64,000 nucleotides of DNA from Herbidospora cretacea (GTDB lineage Bacteria > Actinomycetota > Actinomycetes > Streptosporangiales > Streptosporangiaceae), in assembly GCF_001570605.1 (NCBI RefSeq), contig NZ_BBXG01000005.1, forward strand, positions 62,001 through 126,000, in the 5' to 3' direction. Numbering within the stretch: position 1 is the stretch's first letter; the number at the start of each line of letters is the position of its first letter. Shown one piece after another: positions 45,847 through 53,844 of the stretch. The notes under the pieces were generated by a model. It ran no database searches. It was not told where the DNA came from and saw only the letters and a list, made by a program, of their open reading frames with translations. Both the position numbers and the translations under genes were made by a program.

Positions 45847-46811
45847 TCGGCCACCGAGACGTAGATCCAGTCGTCGCGCTCCTTGCGCTCCGAGAGGTCG
45901 AGCTCGGCGTCGCCCACGAACACGCGCAGCCGCTCCGCCAGCGGCTCGGTCACGTAGTTGTGGCGCAGGTCGAGCACCTTGAGATGGCTCAGCGGCTGCC
46001 CGGCGATCAGCGCCTCGGCGCCCTCGTCGCCGAGGGTCCCCATGGCCAGTGACAGCACCTCCAGGCGGGCCACGACCGGGGCGGCGGCCACGGCGGCGGC
46101 GATCTCGTCCTGGTGGTCGCTGTCCTGGAGCCCGAGGTGCCGCAGGGCGGGCAGGCGGTCACCGGCCAGGATCGGGGCCAGGTCGGCGACCGTGTAGTCG
46201 CCGCCGTAGTTGTCGATGCCGAGCCACAGGTCGAGGTGTTCCAGGGCGGGCAGGTCGGAGGCCGCCACCGCGCGGACCACCTCGGCGGGCAGGCCGCCGG
46301 TCTCGAAGCGCAGCACCCGCAGGGCCTCGTGGCGGACCGGCGACAGGGCCAGCCCCGTGCCGCCGCGCACCTCCAGCCGCTCCAGCCGGGGGAAGGCGGT
46401 GAGCAGCGGGGTCACGTCGGACTGCTGGATCCAGGAGATCTCCGCCTCCTCCGACTGGATCGCCCCGAGGAAGATCGCCCGCAGCTCCGGGAAGCGGTGG
46501 GCGTTCTCGGTCAGCATCTTGACGATCACCGAGGAGTCGGTGTCGTACGCCTGCTCCCAGCACCCGATGACCAGCGCCCGCACCTCTTCGGTCGCGACCT
46601 GGTCGAGGAACACCTGGAGGGTCCCGGCGAACGCGCCCTCTTCGGCGTCGTAGGCGTCGGGCTCGGAGATCCGCCACGCCACCGAACCGGCGGGCGGGAG
46701 CTTCTCATCGTCGTCGTCCGGGGGGAAGACGAAGACATCCAGACCGGCGTAGCGCTGGTCGTAGAGATCCCACGGATCGGGGTGGATGTCATCCGGGAGG
46801 ATTGTCAGCAT
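45843..46811 (-). CDS. STM4015-family leucine-rich-repeat protein, paralogue 3
   Basis: 322 aa from ATG at 46811; an in-frame start 25 codons upstream is rejected because AGGA lies a suitable distance before 46811. First gene of the operon. It carries an acidic N-terminal stretch (FVFPPDDDDEKLPPAG), then the shared SWIQQSDVTPLLTAFPRLER block and leucine-rich repeats ending LDLRHNYVTEPLAERL. The three paralogues share layout yet differ along their length, so duplication is not recent. Confidence 0.87.
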   Translation of the reverse strand: MLTILPDDIHPDPWDLYDQRYAGLDVFVFPPDDDDEKLPPAGSVAWRISEPDAYDAEEGAFAGTLQVFLDQVATEEVRALVIGCWEQAYDTDSSVIVKMLTENAHRFPELRAIFLGAIQSEEAEISWIQQSDVTPLLTAFPRLERLEVRGGTGLALSPVRHEALRVLRFETGGLPAEVVRAVAASDLPALEHLDLWLGIDNYGGDYTVADLAPILAGDRLPALRHLGLQDSDHQDEIAAAVAAAPVVARLEVLSLAMGTLGDEGAEALIAGQPLSHLKVLDLRHNYVTEPLAERLRVFVGDAELDLSERKERDDWIYVSVAE

Positions 46812-46975
46812 GGGCCCAGTTCCTATCAGAAGGCACAGACAAATCACTGGGCAACAGCGACATAAAGGGTCACTCGCGCCCCACACCTGAGTGTCGTCAC
46901 GCAGAGTGCTTGATCGACTACGGCTGACCCGGCAGGGTGATCATGCTCGGATCCACCCTCTCCGAAGGAGCATCC

Positions 46976-47482
46976 ATGTCTGTTCGTTCTCTGCTGTCCA
47001 TCGCCGTCCTGACGGCTGCCGTCGGCGCGGGCCTCGCCCTGCCCGTCGCGGCGTCCGCGCAGGCCGCCGCTAAGCCCGTCTGCGTCGACGCCACCAACAG
47101 CCGCGCGGACAACACCCTGGTCCGGCTGTGGCAGTGCGTCGACCACGCCAACCAGAAGTTCGTGGTCGACGCCGGTCAGATCAAGGTCAAGGACACCCTC
47201 GGCGGCGCTCGCGAGGTCTGCCTCGACACCACCAACAGCCGCAAGAACGGCACCGGGCTCCGCCTCTGGCAGTGCCTCGACCACGCCAACCAGAAGTTCG
47301 TGATCGACGCCGGTCAGATCAAGGTCAAGGACACCCTCGGCGGCGCTCGCGAGGTCTGCCTCGACACCACCAACAGCCGCAAGAACGGCACCGAGGTCCG
47401 CCTCTGGCAGTGCCTCGACCACGCCAACCAGAAGTTCGTGATCGACGGCGGGGAGATCCGGGTGGAGGACACCCTCGGGTAG
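46976..47482 (+). CDS. Secreted ricin-type lectin of three near-identical repeats
   Basis: 168 aa. Signal peptide to about residue 32 (VAASAQAAA). The mature part is three 46-residue repeats of the form VCLDTTNSRKNGTxxRLWQC then LDHANQKFVIDAGQIKVKDT, a beta-trefoil with a QKF motif in place of QxW. One trefoil lobe is encoded three times over, so a single symmetric trefoil with three like sugar sites is expected. AAGGAG lies five bases before the ATG. It diverges from the STM4015-type operon. Confidence 0.85.
   Translation: MSVRSLLSIAVLTAAVGAGLALPVAASAQAAAKPVCVDATNSRADNTLVRLWQCVDHANQKFVVDAGQIKVKDTLGGAREVCLDTTNSRKNGTGLRLWQCLDHANQKFVIDAGQIKVKDTLGGAREVCLDTTNSRKNGTEVRLWQCLDHANQKFVIDGGEIRVEDTLG
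47085..47470 (+). repeat. 138-base tandem repeats inside the lectin gene
   Basis: Equivalent positions recur at 47168, 47306 and 47444, an exact 138-base period. The second and third units are almost identical at DNA level over most of their length, including synonymous positions, while the first is more diverged. This indicates recent duplication or gene conversion. Confidence 0.8.
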
Positions 47483-47497
47483 CGGCGGGCCCGCGCT

Positions 47498-47509
47498 TAT
47501 CATGCGCTG
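47498..47509 (+). promoter_or_regulatory. Leaderless-type -10 of the DUF1232 gene
   Basis: TATCAT at 47498-47503 ends six bases before GTG at 47510, with no Shine-Dalgarno. It supports the GTG start and a promoter separate from the lectin. Confidence 0.6.
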
Positions 47510-47923
47510 GTGACGGGATCATGGGCCGGGGATCTGGCCATCGGGGTCGTGGTCGCGCTGCTGGCGACGTGGGCGGTCCTCATCGGCGCGCTGCTGGTCG
47601 TCCGTCCGCGGGGGGATCTGCTCCGGCAGGCCGTCCGGCTGCTGCCGGACGTCCTGCGGCTTCTCCGACGGCTGGCCGCCGACCGTGACCTGCCGCGCGG
47701 GGTGCGGGTCCGGCTGGCTCTCCTGCTCGGCTACCTGGCGGTTCCGTTCGATCTCGTGCCCGACTTCATCCCTGTCCTGGGGTACGCCGACGACGCGATC
47801 ATCGTCACCGCCGTGCTGCGCTCGGTCGTCCGGCGGGCCGGGCTGGACGCGCTGCGCGCCCACTGGCCGGGCACCGACGACGGGTTCACCGTGCTCTGCC
47901 GGCTGACCGGCCTGAAGCCGTGA
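47510..47923 (+). CDS. DUF1232 (YkvA) family membrane protein
   Basis: 137 aa. One hydrophobic helix near the N-terminus (GVVVALLATWAVLIGALLVV), then the DUF1232 core LLGYLAVPFDLVPDFIPVLG followed by YADDAIIVTAVLRSVVRRAG. Function is unknown; some members relate to envelope stress. It ends in a perfect 17-bp hairpin shared with the convergent protease gene. Confidence 0.9.
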   Translation: MTGSWAGDLAIGVVVALLATWAVLIGALLVVRPRGDLLRQAVRLLPDVLRLLRRLAADRDLPRGVRVRLALLLGYLAVPFDLVPDFIPVLGYADDAIIVTAVLRSVVRRAGLDALRAHWPGTDDGFTVLCRLTGLKP

Positions 47924-47957
47924 CCCGCACGCCTAGCCCCAGGCGTGCGGGTCACGG
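47918..47957. terminator. Bidirectional terminator, perfect 17-bp stem
   Basis: Arms 47918-47934 (CCGTGACCCGCACGCCT) and 47941-47957 pair exactly around the six-base loop AGCCCC. It begins inside the DUF1232 stop and ends ten bases before the protease stop on the other strand, so it can stop both convergent transcripts. Confidence 0.85.
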
Positions 47958-47966
47958 GGCATCCGA

Positions 47967-50147
47967 TCAGCCGCCGGGCTGGGTCACGCCGTTCACCGTC
48001 AGGGTGTAGGGCGCGTACTGCTGGCCGGTCTCGGTCGGCTCGTCGTAGGCGACGATGGCGACGACCTTGGTGAACGGCCGCGCGAGCAGGAGCTCAAGGC
48101 GGTTCAGGTTGATCGTGCCCTTGCCGTTGAACTCGACCTGGGCGGCCACGTGGTGCTTCTCGTCGAGGCCGACGAGGCGGACGTTCCAGTTGTGCACGGC
48201 CGTCGGCTTGATCTCGGTGAACGACTTGAACGGCGCGAGGCTGGAGCCGTCGCTCACCACGGTGCCGCCGACGGTGACGTCGTCGACGAGCAGGCCGCCC
48301 TCGTTGACGCCGCCGTCGGAGACGTACTGGAAGCCGAGCAGGACGCTCTGGCCCGCGTAGGCCGACAGGTCGAACGTGTGCGGCTCGAAGCCGGCGGTGG
48401 TGCCGTTCAGCGACGGGCCGAGCGGGCCCTCGACGGTCTGGTCACCGGCGACCGGGGTGTAGGTGGCCCCGCCGTCGGTGGAGACGACGACGTAGCCGTA
48501 GTCGTAGCCCTCCTCGGCGCCGTACTTGGCGAGCAGGCGCAGGGTGGGGTCGGCGGCCGGGACGGTCACCTGGGTGACCGCGCTGACGTTGAGGTTCTCC
48601 TCGTTGCCCGAGAACAGGACCGGGTTGCCGGCCCGGTCGGGGTCGTCGCTGACGATCGTCCAGGCCAGCGGCAGGGCGGGCAGGCCCGTCGCGCCGGTGA
48701 ACTTCAGCGTCTTGAGCTCGCTGCCCTTGAACGGCGTGCCGTTCGCCTTCTGGAGCGTCACGTAGTCGGCCCCGTTGGGCGCGGCCCCGGGCGTGTCGTA
48801 GGTGTCGGGGTTGGCCAGGTTCACGGTGGAGCTCAGCGAGGCCGAGGTCACCCGGGACTTGGGCACGCCCAGCACGATGCCGGTGCGGTTCTCCACGATC
48901 CGGTCGAGCAGGACCATCGACTGGTAGTCGTGCAGGACCTTGTAGAGGTCGGCGTTCTCCCCGGCCAGGGCGGCCTTGAGGCTGGCCAGACCCTGGCGCT
49001 CGCCGTCGCGGTGCAGCGTGGACATGAAGTCGGCGCCGTAACGGTCGTACAGGAAGAGCATGACCTCGTAGGCGTTGCCGTAGTCGGCGAGCACCTCGCT
49101 CGGCTCGCCCTCACCCCAGAGGGTCAGCGAGTTCTGCGGCCCGCCGCACTGCCGGGGGTTGGGGTTGTACGGCGCCTGCACGCTGCCGAAGCCCTGGAAG
49201 CAGTAGATGTGGCTGTCGGCGCCGAACTCGTTGATCGTCTTGCGGGCGTCGACGTAGCCGGTCAGGGTCTGGGCGAAGTCCGAGAGGCCCTCGTTGATCC
49301 AGTTCCCCTCGAACGGGTCGGTGTAGTACATGAGCAGGTGCTGCCACTCGTGCGCGAACGTGCCCTCGTAGCTGTTCGGGCGGGCCGGGCGGCTGGTGCA
49401 CAGGTCGTCGGTCGGCTCGTTGGCCGGGTTGTCGGTCGTGCGGTGCGCCCAGTCGTAGGCGTCGACGGTCATGACGTTGCGGTCGACGCGCTCGGTGATG
49501 CCGGCCGAGAAGAAGCCCGCGATGTACGTCGGCGACGCCGGGAAGTCGTAGAAGTTGTCGTCCCGGACGTTGTCGATCAGCGCGACGGTCTTGTCGCCGT
49601 CACCGGTGTAGTCGCCGGGGATGCGGGCGTTGCTCCCGTCGCGGTCGGGCGGGGTGGAGAACGCCTCGGTCTCCTTCGGGAACATGACCGTGTCGAACTC
49701 GTTCACGAAGTAGGCGACCTGGGCGTCGGTGATCGTCGTGGAGTTCGGGATCTGCGCACGGCAGTCCCCGGCCGGGAACGAAAGGTCGTTCGCGACCCAC
49801 ACCTCGATCTTGTCACCGACGCCGCGCAGCGTGAACGGCTTGGCGTAGGGCGCCGCGTTGGGCTGGGTGTCGTCGATGGCCAGCCAGTTGCGGACGGTGC
49901 CGACCGGCGGCGTCGCGGCCGCGGCGGCCGTCGTCTTGCGCGCCTTCGACGGCTCGTACCGGGCGGGCAGGTCGAGCTTCTTGCCGTCGTAGGTGTCCGC
50001 GAGCTTGCCGTCCCAGTGGCGCGTGTCGCTCAACGGAGCGGAGGCGGGCGCCGGAGCCGCGATGGCCGGAGCGGCGGCCGGGAGGAGCGTCACGAGCGGG
50101 AGGGCAAGGGCGGTGACTGCTAACGCGATGACACGACTGCGTGTCAT
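47967..50147 (-). CDS. Secreted zinc metalloprotease, M30 (hyicolysin)/immune-inhibitor-like
   Basis: 726 aa. Signal peptide with a long hydrophobic core (VIALAVTALALPLVTLLPAA). Zinc site HEWQH in GTFAHEWQHLLMYYTDPF, with the third ligand expected in the following NEGLSDFAQ (gluzincin arrangement). The protease region is about 100-430; the C-terminal 300 residues form beta-rich domains, one resembling a jelly-roll with GLLVDDVTVGG. It probably degrades extracellular protein. GAAGGGGG lies five bases before the ATG. Confidence 0.85.
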   Translation of the reverse strand: MTRSRVIALAVTALALPLVTLLPAAAPAIAAPAPASAPLSDTRHWDGKLADTYDGKKLDLPARYEPSKARKTTAAAAATPPVGTVRNWLAIDDTQPNAAPYAKPFTLRGVGDKIEVWVANDLSFPAGDCRAQIPNSTTITDAQVAYFVNEFDTVMFPKETEAFSTPPDRDGSNARIPGDYTGDGDKTVALIDNVRDDNFYDFPASPTYIAGFFSAGITERVDRNVMTVDAYDWAHRTTDNPANEPTDDLCTSRPARPNSYEGTFAHEWQHLLMYYTDPFEGNWINEGLSDFAQTLTGYVDARKTINEFGADSHIYCFQGFGSVQAPYNPNPRQCGGPQNSLTLWGEGEPSEVLADYGNAYEVMLFLYDRYGADFMSTLHRDGERQGLASLKAALAGENADLYKVLHDYQSMVLLDRIVENRTGIVLGVPKSRVTSASLSSTVNLANPDTYDTPGAAPNGADYVTLQKANGTPFKGSELKTLKFTGATGLPALPLAWTIVSDDPDRAGNPVLFSGNEENLNVSAVTQVTVPAADPTLRLLAKYGAEEGYDYGYVVVSTDGGATYTPVAGDQTVEGPLGPSLNGTTAGFEPHTFDLSAYAGQSVLLGFQYVSDGGVNEGGLLVDDVTVGGTVVSDGSSLAPFKSFTEIKPTAVHNWNVRLVGLDEKHHVAAQVEFNGKGTINLNRLELLLARPFTKVVAIVAYDEPTETGQQYAPYTLTVNGVTQPGG

Positions 50148-50371
50148 GGAACCCCCTTCGGGTGCTGGCGCGGCGACATGACATGCCGCACTGACACACC
50201 GTGACTATCTGAAGGCGGAACCAACAAGCATGACATCTGCCAATAAAATTCCGTCAGTTTGGCGGTAAGCGCCCCTCCTTCACTCCGCACGGCGGCCGGA
50301 GTGAGATCTCCGCCGCACGAAAGACGCTGGTAGGACCGCTGCCCGATGTCGGTCGCGGTCGCCTCCGTGAC

Positions 50372-50383
50372 TATGTTGGTCGG
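50372..50383 (+). promoter_or_regulatory. Leaderless-type -10 of the DHA2 exporter gene
   Basis: TATGTT at 50372-50377 ends six bases before the GTG at 50384; no Shine-Dalgarno. Confidence 0.6.
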
Positions 50384-51754
50384 GTGACGACGGAAGCGGT
50401 GCAACTCAGCTCGGCCAAGGGCCGCTGGGTCCTGGTGACCACGGTGCTCGGTTCGGGCATGGCCCTCCTCGACGGGACCGTCGTCAACGTCGCGCTGCCC
50501 GACCTCGGGCGTCAGCTCGACGCCGACATCGAGGGCCTCCAGTGGACGATCAACGCCTACACCCTGACCCTCGCCGGGCTCATCCTGCTGGGCGGCTCCC
50601 TGGGCGACCGCTTCGGCCGCCGCAAGGTGTTCATGATCGGCGTGGTCTGGTTCGCGATCGCCTCGGCGCTGTGCGGCCTGGCCCCCAGCATGGAGACCCT
50701 GATCGCGGCCCGCGCCCTCCAGGGCGTCGGCGGCGCCCTGCTGACCCCCGGCTCGCTGGCGATCATCCAGGCCACCTTCTCGGCGCGGGACCGGCCGAGG
50801 GCCATCGGCGCGTGGTCGGGCCTGGGCGGCACCGCAGCCGCCATCGGCCCGCTGCTCGGCGGCTGGATCGTCGAGACGATCGGCTGGCGCTGGGTCTTCC
50901 TGATCAACCTGCCGCTGGCCGTGGTGGTGCTGGTCATCGCGGCCCGCCACGTGCCGGAGAGCCGTGACGAGGAGGCGGCCGGCAGGTTCGACGTGCTGGG
51001 CGCGGCGCTGGCGGCCCTCGGCCTGGCCGCGCTGACTTACGGCCTGATCGAGACCGAGAACGTGCCGATGATCCTGGGCACGGTCATCCTGGCCGGGTTC
51101 GTGATCGTCGAACACCACCGAGGCCCCCAGGCGCTGGTGCCGGTCACGATCTTCACCAACCGGACCTTCACCGCCGTCAACGTGGTCACCCTGTTCATGT
51201 ACGCCGCGATGGGCGTGGTCTTCTTCCTGCTCGTGCTCCAGCTGCGGACCGTCTCGGGCTTCTCGCCGTTCGCGGCGGGCTCGGCCCTGGTCCCGGTGAC
51301 GCTGCTGATGCTGGTCATCTCCCCGTACGCCGGTGAGCTCGCCCGCCGCATCGGCCCGCGCTGGCCCATGACGCTCGGCATCCTGGTCTCGGGGATCGCC
51401 TTCATGTGGATGAGCCGGATCGGCCCCGGCGCCCACTATCTGACCGAGGTCCTGCCCCCGGTCACCCTGTTCGGCCTGGGCCTGTCGGCCACGGTCGCCC
51501 CGCTGACGGCGACCGTGCTGGCCAGCGCCTCCCAGCGGCACGCCGGGATCGCGAGCGGCGTCAACAACGCCGTCGCCCGCACCGGCAGCCTGCTGTCGGT
51601 GGCGGCCGTCCCGCCACTGGTGGGGCTGACCGGCGAGGCCTACCTCAACCCCGCGCTGTTCGACTCGGCGTTCCAGCTCTCCATGTACGCGTGCGCGGGC
51701 ATGATGGCGATCTCCGCGCTGATCTCCCTGGTGGGGATCAGGATCCGTTTCTAG
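50384..51754 (+). CDS. MFS drug exporter, DHA2 (EmrB/QacA) type
   Basis: 456 aa with about 13-14 hydrophobic segments. LDGTVVNVALPDLGRQL (helix 1), GGSLGDRFGRRKVFMIGVVW (motif A) and IGPLLGGWIVETIGWRWVFL (motif C region) identify a DHA2 proton/drug antiporter. The substrate is unknown. It is followed by the Lsr2-DUF6461 gene 15 bases later on the same strand, so they may be co-transcribed. Leaderless promoter. Confidence 0.92.
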   Translation: MTTEAVQLSSAKGRWVLVTTVLGSGMALLDGTVVNVALPDLGRQLDADIEGLQWTINAYTLTLAGLILLGGSLGDRFGRRKVFMIGVVWFAIASALCGLAPSMETLIAARALQGVGGALLTPGSLAIIQATFSARDRPRAIGAWSGLGGTAAAIGPLLGGWIVETIGWRWVFLINLPLAVVVLVIAARHVPESRDEEAAGRFDVLGAALAALGLAALTYGLIETENVPMILGTVILAGFVIVEHHRGPQALVPVTIFTNRTFTAVNVVTLFMYAAMGVVFFLLVLQLRTVSGFSPFAAGSALVPVTLLMLVISPYAGELARRIGPRWPMTLGILVSGIAFMWMSRIGPGAHYLTEVLPPVTLFGLGLSATVAPLTATVLASASQRHAGIASGVNNAVARTGSLLSVAAVPPLVGLTGEAYLNPALFDSAFQLSMYACAGMMAISALISLVGIRIRF

Positions 51755-51769
51755 GGCTGGGCGTCCGCC

Positions 51770-52594
51770 ATGTCAGATCATGAAGTCTCACCGTTACGCG
51801 TCTCGCGCGTCCTCTTCAGCGGGGAGCTGAGCAGGCGCGTCCGCGAGTGGGCAAAGGCCGAAGGGCTGCCCGTCAGCCACCGGGGCCGGATCGCCACCCA
51901 GATCGTCGACGCCTTCTTCGCCGCCCACCCCGAGGCGCTCGCCGGCGCCGACCGGCTCGAACTGGTGCGCGCCGTCGCCCACGACCCGGAAGACGGGCGC
52001 GCCACGCCGCAGGACTACGCCTGGCAGGACCGTCCCGGCCCGCTGGACCCGATCTACACCCTCACCTTCGTCCACGGCCTGACCGAAAACGAGGTGCTGC
52101 GCCGCTTCGGGGTCGCGCCGCAGGACGTCAGGCCGTTCACCGAGGAGGACGTGTACGAGAACCTCGAACAGACGAACGGCCTGGGCGACGTCGTCCTGGT
52201 GGCCGGCCTCGGCGAGTGGGCCGTCGCGGTGGAACTCCGGGGCTGGCAGGGAACCGACCCCGACCTGCTCCGCGCGCTGTCCCGGGACGGCGGGCAGGCC
52301 ATCGCGGTCGGCCGCCACGACTACGCCCATGACCAGTTCTCCTACGCCGTCGACGGGCGCCTGGTCACCTCGTTCGATCCCGCGTTCCCCCACCAGCGCC
52401 AGGGCACCGACCCCGACCGGCTCAACAGGCATCTGCGCGACCTCGGCATCGACCCCTCGGCCGGCGACCAGATCGAGAACGCCCTCCCCGCCGCTCTGGC
52501 CCTCGCGTCGAGGATCAGCGGGGTCGTGCTCCACCCCGCCCGCCTGCGGGAGCCGCTCCCCGGCGGGCGGATCACCTCTCACGACAGGACGTGA
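51770..52594 (+). CDS. Lsr2-type DNA-binding domain fused to DUF6461
   Basis: 274 aa. Residues about 18-50, SGELSRRVREWAKAEGLPVS then HRGRIATQIVDAF, match the C-terminal DNA-binding domain of the nucleoid protein Lsr2, including the RGR AT-hook. Residues about 90-240 (IYTLTFVHGLTENEVLRRFG, then SYAVDGRLVTSFDPAFPHQR) match DUF6461, a domain of unknown role common in Actinobacteria and often near toxin or immunity loci. The Lsr2 dimerisation domain is absent. A DNA-targeted DUF6461 protein is inferred. It overlaps the convergent FG-GAP gene by 16 bases. Confidence 0.78.
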   Translation: MSDHEVSPLRVSRVLFSGELSRRVREWAKAEGLPVSHRGRIATQIVDAFFAAHPEALAGADRLELVRAVAHDPEDGRATPQDYAWQDRPGPLDPIYTLTFVHGLTENEVLRRFGVAPQDVRPFTEEDVYENLEQTNGLGDVVLVAGLGEWAVAVELRGWQGTDPDLLRALSRDGGQAIAVGRHDYAHDQFSYAVDGRLVTSFDPAFPHQRQGTDPDRLNRHLRDLGIDPSAGDQIENALPAALALASRISGVVLHPARLREPLPGGRITSHDRT

Positions 52595-53844
52595 CCGTAG
52601 AAGCCGTCGCCCTCGGCCAGCTTCTCGCCCTTCTTCCCCACGCCCGGGTAGGAGCCCTTCCTGACGCTCCCCCGGTAGCGGAACAGCGCGCCCTTCGTCG
52701 GCGCGCCGATCACCAGGTCGCCGCCGGCCACCGCCACCGCCGCGCCGAACTCGGCGCCCTTCGGGCCCGGGATGAGCAGGTTGTGGTTCCTGGTCAGGCC
52801 GCCCGTCCTGGTCCCCGGGAGCACCTGGACGGCGTTCTCGCCCGGCACCCCGACCACCAGTTCGTCGTCGCCGTCGCCGTTCAGGTCGCCCGTGGCCAGG
52901 GAGGTGCCGAAGCGGTCGTACATGACGGCCTCTCCGGCCAGGGCGTTCTGGGTCCAGGCCTCGGTGGTCCGGGGGTTCAGGCCGCTCGGGGAACCGTAGA
53001 TGACGTCGACCGCGCCCTCGCCGTAGTCGCCGGCCCGCTGGAGGGGGTTGAGGCCCTCGCCGGGGACGCCGATCGCGAGGTCGTCGTGGCCGTCGGCGTT
53101 GAAGTCGCCGCTGGCCAGGGCGGCGCCGAAGGCGTCCCAGCTCTCGGAGAGGCCGTCGACGCCGTAGGTCTCCTGGGAGTAGAGCAGCCGCCGCTTCCCG
53201 TCGACGAGGGTGACGGTGCCCTCGCCCTGGCGGATGAGGTTGGCGCCGGGGGCGCCGATGACCAGTTCGTCGGTGCCGTCGCCGTCGAAGTCGCCGGTGG
53301 CCAGGGCCTCGCCGAACTGGTCGGTGACCGCGCCGCCGTCGTTCTTGACGCGGCGCAGCTTCCTGCCCTGGCCGTGGACGTAGACGTTGCCGCCGCCGGG
53401 GGCGCCGATGGCGAGTTCGTCGTCGCCGTCGCCGTCGAGGTCGCCCGCCGCCAGGGCCGCGCCGAAGCGGTCTCCACCACTGCCGGGCAGCTTGACGGTC
53501 TCGCGTCTGGTCAGGCCGTAGAGGATCTCGACCACGCCGTGGCCGTCGGCGCCGTTCAGCGGGCCGTCGTCCTCCTCGGAGGCGCCGATCGCGAGGTCGG
53601 TGCAGCCGTCGCCGTCGAAGTCGCCGGTCGCCAGGGCCGAGCCGAACATGTCGCCGGGCTCGGGGTCGTCCTGGGTGATCAGCGGGCCTTCCTCGAAATC
53701 GGTGAAGATCCGGACCGCGCCCGCTCTGACCTGGCCGTCGACGGTCGCGTAGGGCTGGGCGACGGCCAGCAGGCCGGCCGTGCCGCAGGCCGGGGCGAGG
53801 CCGGTGAGCAGCGGGATCGCGAGGGCCACCACGCCGAGGATCAC
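52579..53844 (-). CDS. Secreted FG-GAP (integrin-alpha-like) repeat protein
   Basis: 421 aa from GTG, overlapping the PhoD stop (GTGA). A hydrophobic N-terminus (VVALAIPLLTGLAPACGTAG) is a signal peptide, possibly a lipoprotein given the Cys near residue 20. Six or seven repeats follow of the form FGSALATGDFDGDGCTDLAI, with DxDGDG calcium loops (DFDGDG, DLDGDG, DFNADG, DLNGDG), predicting a beta-propeller at the cell surface. Its coupling to PhoD suggests a shared role in extracellular phosphate scavenging, but no function is known. Confidence 0.88.
   Translation of the reverse strand: MILGVVALAIPLLTGLAPACGTAGLLAVAQPYATVDGQVRAGAVRIFTDFEEGPLITQDDPEPGDMFGSALATGDFDGDGCTDLAIGASEEDDGPLNGADGHGVVEILYGLTRRETVKLPGSGGDRFGAALAAGDLDGDGDDELAIGAPGGGNVYVHGQGRKLRRVKNDGGAVTDQFGEALATGDFDGDGTDELVIGAPGANLIRQGEGTVTLVDGKRRLLYSQETYGVDGLSESWDAFGAALASGDFNADGHDDLAIGVPGEGLNPLQRAGDYGEGAVDVIYGSPSGLNPRTTEAWTQNALAGEAVMYDRFGTSLATGDLNGDGDDELVVGVPGENAVQVLPGTRTGGLTRNHNLLIPGPKGAEFGAAVAVAGGDLVIGAPTKGALFRYRGSVRKGSYPGVGKKGEKLAEGDGFYGHVLS

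Noticed and set aside
47085-47470. Possible CRISPR or satellite repeat
   Set aside because: The 138-base repeats are in frame and encode trefoil lobes; no short spacers. No CRISPR array was seen in the window.
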